Of a stretch of 64,000 nt of DNA, positions 27,856-35,172 are shown one piece after another. Below the pieces are notes generated by a model, which saw only the letters and a list, made by a program, of their open reading frames with translations, ran no database searches and had not been told where the DNA came from. The stretch covers positions 62,001 through 126,000 of the forward strand of contig NZ_REFW01000004.1 in assembly GCF_003688855.1 (NCBI RefSeq). The letters are read 5' to 3'. This DNA is from Tessaracoccus antarcticus. GTDB taxonomy: Bacteria; Actinomycetota; Actinomycetes; Propionibacteriales; Propionibacteriaceae. The stretch's first letter is position 1; the number at the start of each line of letters is the position of its first letter. The position numbers and the translations under genes were made by a program.

Positions 27856-28818
27856 ATGACGACGTGGGCTCGAGACACCCTGTTGGCGTCCTTCGAGCAA
27901 ACCACCATTGAGTTGCCCGACGCCTCCGTGTACGCCAACGAGGACGAGGGCTCCCTGTGTGCCACGCTCGTGCGGCGGAACCCGTCCCGCCGTCGCCAGG
28001 CAATGCTGTACATCCACGGCTGGAGCGACTACTTCTTCCAGGCGCACCTCGCCGACGAGATGAACGCGCTCGGCTACGACTTCTACGCCCTGGACCTGAG
28101 GCGCTACGGCCGGTCGCTGCGCCAGAGGCAGCTCGCCGGCTTCGTCACGGACCTCTCGGCGTACCACACTGAACTCGACGAGGCCGTCCGGATCATCACG
28201 GCCGAGGGGCACGACGAGCTCGTGGTGATGGGGCACTCCACAGGGGGCCTCATCGCCGCACTGTGGGCCGACGAGCATCCCGGGCAGGTCTCGGCCGTCG
28301 TCCTGAACTCGCCGTGGCTCGAGCTCCAGGGCTATCCCGCCGTCCGGCCCGCGCTGCTGCCGATGTTCAGCGCTGCCCGCTCACTCTCTCCCACCGCTGT
28401 GCTGCCGCTCAGTGAGACCGGGTTCTACCGGCGCTGCATTTCCAGCACGCAGGACGGCGTCTGGGACTACAACCTCAACCTGAAGGGCGACAAGGCCTTC
28501 GCCGTCCGCGTGGGGTGGTTGGCGGCCATCATGCAGGGTCAAGCCAGGGTGGGGGCGGGCCTCACCATCGACGCCCCAGTGTTGACTCTGATCTCCGATC
28601 GCAGCGACTTCCGCCGCAAGTGGAGCGAGGAACTGCGCAGCGCCGACGTCGTCCTCGACGTGGAGACGCTGGCGTCCCGCACGGCGAACCTGGGGCGCCA
28701 CACCACCCTGGTGAGGATCGAGGGCGGCATGCATGACCTGGCGCTGTCCGACGAGCCCGCACGCGGCCGGTACTTCTCTGAGATGAGTCGCTGGCTCGCG
28801 ACCTACGGCCGCCCCTGA
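27856..28818 (+). CDS. Alpha/beta hydrolase (serine lysophospholipase-like)
   Basis: A 320-residue alpha/beta hydrolase. The oxyanion segment is AMLYIHGWSDYFFQ, the nucleophile elbow is VMGHSTGGLIAALW (Ser near residue 127), and the C-terminal GGMHDLALSDEP holds the catalytic His. The order fits the Hydrolase_4/monoacylglycerol lipase group. No signal peptide. It follows the DUF3073 gene by 13 bp without an obvious promoter and is probably co-transcribed. The substrate is unknown; acylglycerols or lysophospholipids are the common guess. Confidence 0.88.
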   Translation: MTTWARDTLLASFEQTTIELPDASVYANEDEGSLCATLVRRNPSRRRQAMLYIHGWSDYFFQAHLADEMNALGYDFYALDLRRYGRSLRQRQLAGFVTDLSAYHTELDEAVRIITAEGHDELVVMGHSTGGLIAALWADEHPGQVSAVVLNSPWLELQGYPAVRPALLPMFSAARSLSPTAVLPLSETGFYRRCISSTQDGVWDYNLNLKGDKAFAVRVGWLAAIMQGQARVGAGLTIDAPVLTLISDRSDFRRKWSEELRSADVVLDVETLASRTANLGRHTTLVRIEGGMHDLALSDEPARGRYFSEMSRWLATYGRP

Positions 28819-28903
28819 GGGGGAAGCGCACAACCCCCGCAGGGCGGTGGCACGATGCATGGACAACGTTGCAGGGTGCGCAATCCGGACGGTGTCGTGG
28901 TGA

Positions 28904-29574
28904 TCATGCACCCAGACTCGTCGGGGCAAGAGCAGCGTTGTGCCGGGAAAGCTCCCGTGACGCCCGGAACTCTTCTGCGGATGCTCCGTTGTGTATTCGA
29001 CGACTGCAACTCTGTGATCACGCAGCGCGGCCAGGACCTCTTCGGGTATGGAGTAGAAGAACGCGCCGGGTCATGCCGATCTTCACGACGTTGGCTCCCA
29101 TGGAACCCTGATGGCACATGACATGGACGTAGCCCCGCTCGGACGTTGGCAGCACGGTCACCAACGTCCGGGATGGCCCGTTCGATCTCTTCCCGTTGTG
29201 ATCGGGGCTCCGCCGCACCCTGTTCATCCCCTCGAGTGACCAGGGCATTGAGTGCGTTGGAGTAGTGATCACGGTCCTTGTCGAGCTTTTCTCTTTCACG
29301 CCGAAGTTCGTCCTCGGCTCGCTTTGCGTCCCGCGGTTCTTCGACATCTCATGGATGAACTTCGTTCCTTGGCTCCTGGAGTTGTTGACGGTGAAGTCAC
29401 TGGCCGCCGTGGTGGCTTCTTTGTCAGTCACACAGCGGCGAAATTCACGTCGAACAGCCGACAGGTCGGCGCCCAGTGTTGCTGAAGCCTCGGCGGGGTG
29501 TTCGACCTCGTTACGTCAGCCGGATCGAGAGCTCCGATCTGCTCCACCGTGTGCCTGAGTTGGTCGTTTTCCAC
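28904..29574 (-). pseudogene. Decayed DUF4041/T5orf172 (GIY-YIG-like) protein gene
   Basis: Reading the minus strand across frames recovers one protein family: ENDQLRHTVEQIGALDPADV, then VEHPAEASATLGADLSAVRR, the DUF4041 piece FTVNNSRSQGTKFIHEMSK, a coiled coil (AKRAEDELRREREKLDKDRD), then GYVHVMCHQGSMGANVVKIG of the T5orf172 domain, FFYSIPEEVLAALRDHRVAV, and AEEFRASRELSRHNAALA ending at 28904. At least five frame changes separate these pieces, and about 45 residues are missing after the IGMTRR motif. GC content is visibly lower than that of the neighbours. Such genes are typical of phages and mobile islands. The remnant abuts the 3' side of tRNA-Phe, a common integration target. Confidence 0.8.
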
Positions 29575-29576
29575 GT

Positions 29577-29606
29577 AAAAAAAACCCCGCCACGAGGGCG
29601 GGGTTT
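29577..29606 (-). terminator. Terminator after tRNA-Phe
   Basis: Stem CCCCGCC/GGCGGGG with a 5-nt loop, extended by A-T pairs and followed on the minus strand by eight T's. It touches the encoded CCA end of tRNA-Phe. Confidence 0.9.
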
Positions 29607-29682
29607 GGTGGCCAGGGCCGGGATCGAACCGGCGACCTTTCACTTTTCAGGCGAACGCTGCTACCAGCTGAGCTACCTGGCC
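29606..29682 (-). tRNA. tRNA-Phe (GAA)
   Basis: A 77-nt cloverleaf including an encoded CCA. The anticodon loop is CTGAAAA (GAA). The acceptor GGCCAGG/CCTGGCC and T arm GCCGG-TTCGATC-CCGGC pair fully. The D stem GCTC/CAGC has a C-C mismatch at its inner pair, and the anticodon stem has one G-U. It is followed at once by a T-rich terminator. Confidence 0.93.
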
Positions 29683-29714
29683 AGATGGTTGCTGCGCTTG
29701 CTGCGCCGCACCAG

Positions 29715-29788
29715 CGACCCCGACGGGACTCGAACCCGCGACCTCCGCCGTGACAGGGCGGCGCGCTAACCAACTGCGCTACGGGGCC
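29715..29788 (-). tRNA. tRNA-Asp (GTC)
   Basis: Anticodon stem CCGCC/GGCGG encloses CTGTCAC, giving anticodon GTC. The acceptor GGCCCCG pairs with CGGGGTC. CCA is not encoded. It lies 32 bp upstream of tRNA-Phe on the same strand and probably shares its transcript. Confidence 0.95.
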
Positions 29789-29908
29789 AATTTCTTGACC
29801 ATGCTGGCTGGGCCAGCGAGGAAACTCTAGCGGTCTTTCCCGGTGATGTGAAATCAGCCGCCAACCACCTTCTTCGAGCGTGGAGAGCGGCCAGAAAACG
29901 GTGGCCGG

Positions 29909-29981
29909 TGCGCCCACTGGGGCTCGAACCCAGGACCCGAGGCTTAAAAGGCCCCTGCTCTACCAACTGAGCTACAGGCGC
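29909..29981 (-). tRNA. tRNA-Lys (TTT)
   Basis: Anticodon stem GGGGC/GCCTC (one G-U) encloses CTTTTAA, giving anticodon TTT. The acceptor is GCGCCTG/TGGGCGC with two G-U pairs. CCA is not encoded. A gap of 120 bp separates it from tRNA-Asp; that gap holds a possible -10 (TAGAGT, minus strand, 29824-29829) for the downstream pair. Confidence 0.95.
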
Positions 29982-30049
29982 GCAGAATCAATCTCGCGTG
30001 GCAAGTGTAGTGCAACGTGGCGTTGCGCGCCGGTGGCAGGCTTGGGGGC

Positions 30050-30703
30050 ATGGGTGACTGGATGGGTGTCGTTGTTGCGGTGGCCATCGGCGTGCCGCTT
30101 CTGCTGCTGGCCGTGTGGGTGGATGCTCGCCGGCGCCGTCGGATGGACGAGGAGTTGGCGTCCGCGCCGCTGAGGGGGGATCCGCGGGTCGATGCACTGA
30201 TTCCCGGCTACGTCACCCAGGAGGCCGTCGACGCCCTGCCGCGGCCGGGTGGGTCCCAGGCGCCGCCCCCCGGCCCCGCGCACGGAGTGCGGATGGGTTT
30301 CGGTCACCTTGACCCCGACTTCGCCACCGACGGTGGCGTGGCCGCTCTGACAGACGCAGCGGTCCTGATGGTGGGTGATGACGTCGAGACAATGCGGGAG
30401 TTGTTGGGGCCCTTGGCCACCGCAACCCCTGAGCGACCCCTCGTCATCGTGGCAAGCGCCTTCCATCCCGACGTCCTCGCATCGCTGAAGGCCAACCGGC
30501 GGGTGACGCACCTCCCCGTGGTGGCGGTGGCCGCCAATCCTGCGGAGCTCATGCAGTTGCAGGACCTGGTGGGGGGCGAGGTCCTCTCCAGTGCCGATCT
30601 GAAGGCGGGATGGCTTCCGTCGGGGGCGTGGGGTCGCGCGCTGTCGTGGCGCAGCGACATGGCGTCCACGCACGTGGTGGGCGACCACCGCCCCAAAGGT
30701 TGA
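30050..30703 (+). CDS. Membrane-anchored protein with GroEL-apical-domain-like region
   Basis: A 217-residue protein with an N-terminal transmembrane helix (GVVVAVAIGVPLLLLAVWVD) followed by the basic stop-transfer sequence ARRRRRM, then a cytosolic region. Residues about 100-190 resemble the chaperonin apical domain: VLMVGDDVETMRELLGPL, ERPLVIVASAFHPDVLASLK, LPVVAVAAN and LMQLQDLVGGEVLSSADL line up with GroEL segments such as KPLLIIAEDVEGEAL and the LQD-x-A-x-LTGG-x-V-I-S-E motif. The equatorial and ATP-binding domains of a chaperonin are absent. ATG 30050 is chosen; 30062 is an alternative. It stands alone beside tRNA genes. Substrate capture at the membrane is a guess. Confidence 0.7.
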   Translation: MGDWMGVVVAVAIGVPLLLLAVWVDARRRRRMDEELASAPLRGDPRVDALIPGYVTQEAVDALPRPGGSQAPPPGPAHGVRMGFGHLDPDFATDGGVAALTDAAVLMVGDDVETMRELLGPLATATPERPLVIVASAFHPDVLASLKANRRVTHLPVVAVAANPAELMQLQDLVGGEVLSSADLKAGWLPSGAWGRALSWRSDMASTHVVGDHRPKG

Positions 30704-31050
30704 ACCTGAAGTGCCACTTGAGGTGGACTCGGATGCGGGAGAACCTTGGGGTTCTCAGGTTGCTCTCATACTCCAAATATTTTCTTCGGACGCTGGGTCT
30801 GATGGCCACAGGGCCTAGTCAGAGCTACTTGTTCGCGTAAACACGGTGGGAATCCCATTGATGTGATTCCCGCTTCGCGTCGCAGATGCCGCAGCACGCA
30901 AACCCGGCTTTCTCTCATCTTGAGGTTGTGGACCCAACGCGCCAGTGCCTACTGTCCGGCAGCGGATGGACGTGTCGGAAGCTCCGGCTTCGAGGAAGCG
31001 CCACGTCGATCCATTCCCCCCAGCAAGAAACCCCGAAGGGATCCGACGAC
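30704..31050 (+). other. Long leader region before the SH3b gene, function not recognised
   Basis: A gap of 347 bp, AT-richer than the surroundings at 30720-30860. It holds three clear hairpins: GAGAACC-TTGG-GGTTCTC (30739-30756), GGGAATC/GATTCCC with a 10-nt loop (30848-30871), and GAAGC-TCCG-GCTTC (30978-30991). The first may end the upstream transcript. I looked for the cyclic-di-AMP (ydaO) riboswitch common before cell-wall genes and did not find its conserved boxes. Confidence 0.4.
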
Positions 31051-32421
31051 GTGAACCCCATTCTGAAGGGCCTGCGAGGCACAGTGATTGCTGTGGCCGT
31101 GGCCGGCCTCGTCCAATCCGTCGGCTCCATCGCGCTCGGCCCGTTCGCTGATGCAAGCAGCAGCCAGATGACGGCCACCACCGCCGTCAACGTTCGGGCC
31201 GGAGCCTCCACCGGCTCGGCGCGCGTCGGGATCCTGTACCGCGGTGAGCGGGTCCAGGCCGTGAGCGCCAGCAACGGCTGGACTGCCGTCACCCACAGGG
31301 GCACCACGGCCTACGTCGCCTCTGCCTACCTGACCTCCAGTTCCGTCGTCGTGGAGAAGCCGTCCACGTCCCAGCCCACCGGGAACGTGTTCGCCGTCGC
31401 GACGCTGAACCTGCGTGCGGGCCCCAGCCTCGCCGATACCGTGTCACAGGTGGTGACCAAGGGGACCAAGCTCGGTCTCACCGGCACCATCAGCGGCTCC
31501 TACAGCCAGGTGGCTCACAACGGCAGGACTCTGTGGGCCGCCACCTCCTACCTTGCCGCCAGCGTTGGCGCGCCGACCCAGTCGCTGCCCGCCGTCACCG
31601 GCAAGGTGAGGGCCACCGCGGCCCTGATGATCCGCACCACCGGCGACCGCAACTTCACGTCGCTGGGCGACGTGCCCACCGGTACGCTCCTCGACGTCAC
31701 GGGTGTGGTGAGCAACGGCCTGGCCCAGGTGGTCTGGCAGGGCAACGTCCGCTGGGTGAACAACTCCTACGTGACGAAGGTCTCCGGCTCCACGACGTCG
31801 CCGGTGGCGCCCGCGCCCCCCAAGACCAGCACGCAGTACGCCACCGCCAATCTCAACGTGTGGCACGCTGCCACGGGGACGGCCCACAGCGGCGAGATCG
31901 GTCACGGGTCCGCCGTCGCCGTCACCGGGGTCGTGACCTCCGGGCGCGCCCAGATCGTCGTCAGTGGCGCGGTGCGCTGGGTCACGGCGAAGTACCTCAG
32001 CGCCTCGAAGCCCTCCGCGACCCCCGGCGGCGGCACCGGTGGTGGAGGCAGCCTGAACCACGGCTTCTCCAGCGGACTGGACCAGACGAACGCCAACGTC
32101 AAGAACGTGGTCCGCCACATCTGGGCCAACTACCCGGCCATCAAAACGATGTACGGCTGGCGCCGTGACGTGACGCCCGACCATCCGGCGGGCCGCGCCG
32201 TCGACGTGATGATCCCCAACTACAGGTCCAACAGCGCCCAGGGTTGGGAGATCGCGCGGTACTTCCGTGCCAACGCCAAGCAGTTCGGCATCAGCTACAT
32301 CATCTTCGACCAGCAGATCTGGAGCGTTGCCCGCGACAAGGAGGGCTGGCGGAAGATGGCCGGCCGCGGCGGTGACACCGCCAACCACAAGGACCACGTG
32401 CACATCAACACGCACGGCTGA
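31051..32421 (+). CDS. Secreted protein with four SH3b repeats and a C-terminal peptidase-like domain
   Basis: A 456-residue exported protein. GTG 31051 with AAGGG 10 nt upstream gives a signal-like segment (GTVIAVAVAGLVQSVGSIAL). Four bacterial SH3 modules follow (ATTAVNVRAGASTGSARVGI; VATLNLRAGPSLADTVSQ; a third with LMIRTTGD; a fourth with LNVWHAATGTAHSGEI). Such modules bind cell-wall peptides. After a Gly-rich linker, the last 120 residues (YGWRRDVTPDHPAGRAVDVM, IIFDQQIW, HKDHVHINTHG) match the ARB_07466-like/M15-related domain, with His and Asp residues suited to zinc binding. Likely role: wall hydrolysis or remodelling outside the cell. Confidence 0.82.
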   Translation: MNPILKGLRGTVIAVAVAGLVQSVGSIALGPFADASSSQMTATTAVNVRAGASTGSARVGILYRGERVQAVSASNGWTAVTHRGTTAYVASAYLTSSSVVVEKPSTSQPTGNVFAVATLNLRAGPSLADTVSQVVTKGTKLGLTGTISGSYSQVAHNGRTLWAATSYLAASVGAPTQSLPAVTGKVRATAALMIRTTGDRNFTSLGDVPTGTLLDVTGVVSNGLAQVVWQGNVRWVNNSYVTKVSGSTTSPVAPAPPKTSTQYATANLNVWHAATGTAHSGEIGHGSAVAVTGVVTSGRAQIVVSGAVRWVTAKYLSASKPSATPGGGTGGGGSLNHGFSSGLDQTNANVKNVVRHIWANYPAIKTMYGWRRDVTPDHPAGRAVDVMIPNYRSNSAQGWEIARYFRANAKQFGISYIIFDQQIWSVARDKEGWRKMAGRGGDTANHKDHVHINTHG

Positions 32422-32453
32422 GTCCGGGCCACCCGGCCCTCCCCACAAGACGA

Positions 32454-32489
32454 GCGGTCAGTGTCCTGCCCCCACAAGACACTGGCCGC
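32454..32489 (+). terminator. Hairpin terminator after the SH3b gene
   Basis: A 12-bp stem GCGGTCAGTGTC/GACACTGGCCGC (one G-U) with a 12-nt loop, followed by TTCTGT, 33 bp after the stop. Confidence 0.65.
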
Positions 32490-32517
32490 TTCTGTACCCC
32501 CGGCGTCACGGCCCGGG

Positions 32518-32548
32518 TTGTGTCCCGGTGTCTCCGGTGCACTATGCT
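32518..32548 (+). promoter_or_regulatory. Likely promoter of tRNA-Glu
   Basis: TTGTGT and TATGCT are separated by 19 bp; the tRNA begins 17 nt after the -10. Confidence 0.45.
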
Positions 32549-32565
32549 GGCGAATCGAAAGACAG

Positions 32566-32638
32566 GTCCCCATCGTCTAGTGGCCTAGGACTCCGCCCTT
32601 TCACGGCGGCAACACGGGTTCGAATCCCGTTGGGGATG
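32566..32638 (+). tRNA. tRNA-Glu (TTC)
   Basis: Anticodon stem CCGCC/GGCGG encloses CTTTCAC, giving anticodon TTC. The acceptor is GTCCCCA/TGGGGAT. CCA is not encoded. A hairpin terminator follows. Confidence 0.95.
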
Positions 32639-32644
32639 CAAGTG

Positions 32645-32668
32645 GCCCACCCGGCTCGGGTGGGCTTT
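32645..32668 (+). terminator. Terminator after tRNA-Glu
   Basis: 8-bp stem GCCCACCC/GGGTGGGC with a 5-nt loop, then TTT; starts 7 nt after the tRNA. Confidence 0.8.
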
Positions 32669-32695
32669 GTGCGTTGCCCCGCAGCTGTGGCTGCG

Positions 32696-34174
32696 TCAGC
32701 GCGCGATCTCACCCAGCGGAAGCCACGGTGGCTCCACCTGGGGCGTGGTGGCGCGTGGCTCGAACGTCCTGAACCAGCGTTCCGCGCCCTGTGGCAGGGC
32801 GGCCGTGTCGCACAGCGACACCAGGTCCCGGATCTCCGCCTTGGCCTGCCGGAGCGTGTCCACCAGGGCGCCGGGACCGTCGTGGTGCGCCAGCCACTGC
32901 TGCTCGAGGCGTAGGCAGCGCATGCGCAGCACCATGAGTCGGCTGTGGCGGGCAACCTCCTCCTCGTCATGTGCCAGGACCGCTTCGGCTGCGCGCAGCC
33001 AGCCGTAGTCCATGTTGATGGCGATGAGACCGGGATCAACCGTCATGGGGTCGTGGATGTCGAGCACGGGTCGGATGACCACGGCGTCGGTTGTGGCCGA
33101 GTACTGCAGTTCATCGCGACCGGCCTCGTCGATGAGGATCTCCGTGGAGCGCATCATGATGGCGAACAGGTCGGCGTCGCGCATGGACGCTCGGGTGGGC
33201 AACCCCTCACCCATGGAACTGACGACGTAGGTCCTGTCGGCGCCGAGGTGCTCGATGGACAACTGGGTAGGCAGGTTTTCGCGGACGCCACCGTCGACGT
33301 ACGTCTCGTTGCCCAACGGGATCGGGCGGAACACCGCGGGGATGGAGCAGGAGGCCAGCACTCCCGTGTCGAGCGGATGGGGGCCCCTGTCGTAGACGCG
33401 GTCGTAGCGATCGACGAGCACTCCGTCCTGGCGCATGAATCGCAGCTCGCCGGACTCCAACGAGACCATCGCGATGCGCAGGGTCGTGCCCGCTGCCGTG
33501 ACGCGTTCGGGGTCGAACACCGTGGGGTCGAGCAGTTCGAGCATCACCTTGCCCGGCCGGTACAGGGACTTGCTCGCCTCCATCCCACGGTGAATGGCCC
33601 ACAGGTCGCTGCCGATGCGGGGGAGTTTGCCGATGTTGCTGAACAGCGACGTGAGTGTCCCGAATGACCACGCCGGATTGACCTCCTCATCCGGTGTCAT
33701 CGCCATCTCGAGCGCGTCGAGCGGCTGCGGCGGGGAGTTCGGCGACATGGGGGCGTCCGAGTGCAGAAAGGGCAGCTTCACCAGCGAACGGGTGGGTGCG
33801 GCGGGTGCAGGGACGGGCGGATTCACGAGGTTGAGCCAGGCGGGTGCCTCGTTCTTGGCGCGTACCAGCCAGGGGCGGGGCGCGAACATCTGCTCCGGGT
33901 CCGTGAGCCCGCGCCAGATTTCCGTGAGTTGTCGAACGGATCGGTGCTGCTCATCGCGATCGCTGGACTGGGCCAGCACAGCGGCGAGGATCGCCCCCGC
34001 TGATGCGCCGACGAAAATACTTGGGGTGAATTCGGGATCGTGGCGGTAGAGGAAGTCCAGGGCGCCCAGCTGGAAACTGGCGCGGGAGCCACCGCCCGAG
34101 AGAACGCAGGACACCGTCGGCGCCGGGCGATCCCGACCCAGCAGGGGGATCGAGAGCCAGTGCGGATGGGGCAT
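32696..34174 (-). CDS. Patatin-like phospholipase
   Basis: A 492-residue cytosolic acyl hydrolase. The patatin oxyanion loop is LSGGGSRASFQLGALD, the nucleophile motif GxSxG is FVGASAGAILAAVLA (Ser near residue 58), and the catalytic Asp lies in YVDGGVRENLP (DGG motif). The length exceeds that of simple bacterial patatins: a middle insert (about residues 80-200) and a helical C-terminal region add lid or regulatory parts. ATG 34174 (MPHPHW) follows a TAGACT box by 8 nt; 34198 is possible. Likely cleaves phospholipid acyl chains. Confidence 0.88.
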   Translation of the reverse strand: MPHPHWLSIPLLGRDRPAPTVSCVLSGGGSRASFQLGALDFLYRHDPEFTPSIFVGASAGAILAAVLAQSSDRDEQHRSVRQLTEIWRGLTDPEQMFAPRPWLVRAKNEAPAWLNLVNPPVPAPAAPTRSLVKLPFLHSDAPMSPNSPPQPLDALEMAMTPDEEVNPAWSFGTLTSLFSNIGKLPRIGSDLWAIHRGMEASKSLYRPGKVMLELLDPTVFDPERVTAAGTTLRIAMVSLESGELRFMRQDGVLVDRYDRVYDRGPHPLDTGVLASCSIPAVFRPIPLGNETYVDGGVRENLPTQLSIEHLGADRTYVVSSMGEGLPTRASMRDADLFAIMMRSTEILIDEAGRDELQYSATTDAVVIRPVLDIHDPMTVDPGLIAINMDYGWLRAAEAVLAHDEEEVARHSRLMVLRMRCLRLEQQWLAHHDGPGALVDTLRQAKAEIRDLVSLCDTAALPQGAERWFRTFEPRATTPQVEPPWLPLGEIAR

Positions 34175-34182
34175 GATCCGAG

Positions 34183-34188
34183 AGTCTA
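34183..34188 (-). promoter_or_regulatory. -10 box of the patatin gene
   Basis: TAGACT on the minus strand, 8 nt before the ATG at 34174. No Shine-Dalgarno. Confidence 0.45.
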
Positions 34189-34233
34189 CTGTCCACATGT
34201 TGCGCCTGCGTGGAAGCCTGTCACCATGGTTGC

Positions 34234-35139
34234 GTGAACAACGACGCGCCTCGACGCGACCTCAGCATCTTCGGATGGCTGGCCGTGGGTGCCGCGGTCG
34301 CCACCATCACCCTCAAGACGTGGGCGTGGTGGGTGACCGGTTCCGTGGGCCTGCTGTCCGATGCCGCGGAATCGGTGGTGAACCTCGTGGCTGCCGTGGT
34401 GGCGCTCATTGCCCTGAAGGTGGCGTCCAAGCCTGCCGACAAGAACCACCACTTCGGCCACTCCAAGGCCGAGTACCTGTCGGCCGCGGTGGAAGGCATC
34501 ATGATTTTCGTGGCGGCCGCCGTCATCATCGTTCTGGCAATCCAGCGGCTGATGGCGCCGCAGGGCCTCACCGAGGTGGGTCTCGGCCTGCTGATCTCGA
34601 TGGTGGCTGCCGCCGTCAACGGCGTGGTGGCCGTGATCCTGCTCCGGGCGGCACGCACGTACCGCTCCATCACGCTGAAGGCTGACGGCCAGCACCTCAT
34701 GACCGACCTGTGGACGACGGTGGGCGTGGTGGTGGGTGTGTTCCTGGTGTGGGCCACCGGATGGAACTGGCTCGATCCTGTGGTGGCCATCGGCGTGGGC
34801 ATCAACATTTTGTGGACGGGATACCGCCTCATCAAGGAGTCCACGGAGGGGCTCATGGACATTTCACTGCCCAAGGAGGACAACGCCCGGCTGCGTGAAA
34901 TTCTGGCTTCGCATGCGGGGGAGGGTATGGACTTCCACGCCATCCGGACCCGCGAGTCCGGTGCGAAGCAGTTCATGGAGATGCACATGCTCGTGCCGGG
35001 GGCGTGGACGGTGCAGGAGGGTCACGACGCCATGGAGGATCTCATCGACGAGATCAACGCGGAGTTCCCGGACCTGCGCGTCACGGGGCACCTGGAGCCC
35101 ATCGAGGACCCCCGCAGCTACGAGGACATGCACCTCTGA
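34234..35139 (+). CDS. Cation diffusion facilitator (zinc/divalent metal efflux)
   Basis: A 301-residue inner-membrane antiporter of the CDF family that exports zinc or related metals. Metal-site segments are LLSDAAESVVNLVAA in helix 2 and LMTDLWTTVGVVVG in helix 5; the loop HHFGHSKAEYLSAAVEGI is the strongest family match. The cytosolic C-terminal domain (residues about 210-300) has MHLLVPG-type beta strands (MEMHMLVPGAWTVQEGHDAM). GTG 34234 is chosen because upstream codons lack similarity. It is divergent from the patatin gene. Metal specificity is not certain. Confidence 0.9.
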   Translation: MNNDAPRRDLSIFGWLAVGAAVATITLKTWAWWVTGSVGLLSDAAESVVNLVAAVVALIALKVASKPADKNHHFGHSKAEYLSAAVEGIMIFVAAAVIIVLAIQRLMAPQGLTEVGLGLLISMVAAAVNGVVAVILLRAARTYRSITLKADGQHLMTDLWTTVGVVVGVFLVWATGWNWLDPVVAIGVGINILWTGYRLIKESTEGLMDISLPKEDNARLREILASHAGEGMDFHAIRTRESGAKQFMEMHMLVPGAWTVQEGHDAMEDLIDEINAEFPDLRVTGHLEPIEDPRSYEDMHL

Positions 35140-35172
35140 GCCGCCCGCCGCGGGGCAGCCCAGAGGGCGGTG

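Noticed and set aside
28855-29121. Plus-strand open frame of 88 codons after the hydrolase gene
   Set aside because: It runs antisense to the recognisable DUF4041/T5orf172 remnant and has no similarity or ribosome-binding site.
30704-31050. Cyclic-di-AMP (ydaO/yuaA) riboswitch before the SH3b gene
   Set aside because: The conserved GGGGAACC, GGGUGAAUC and GCUAACC-type boxes are not present in the right order.
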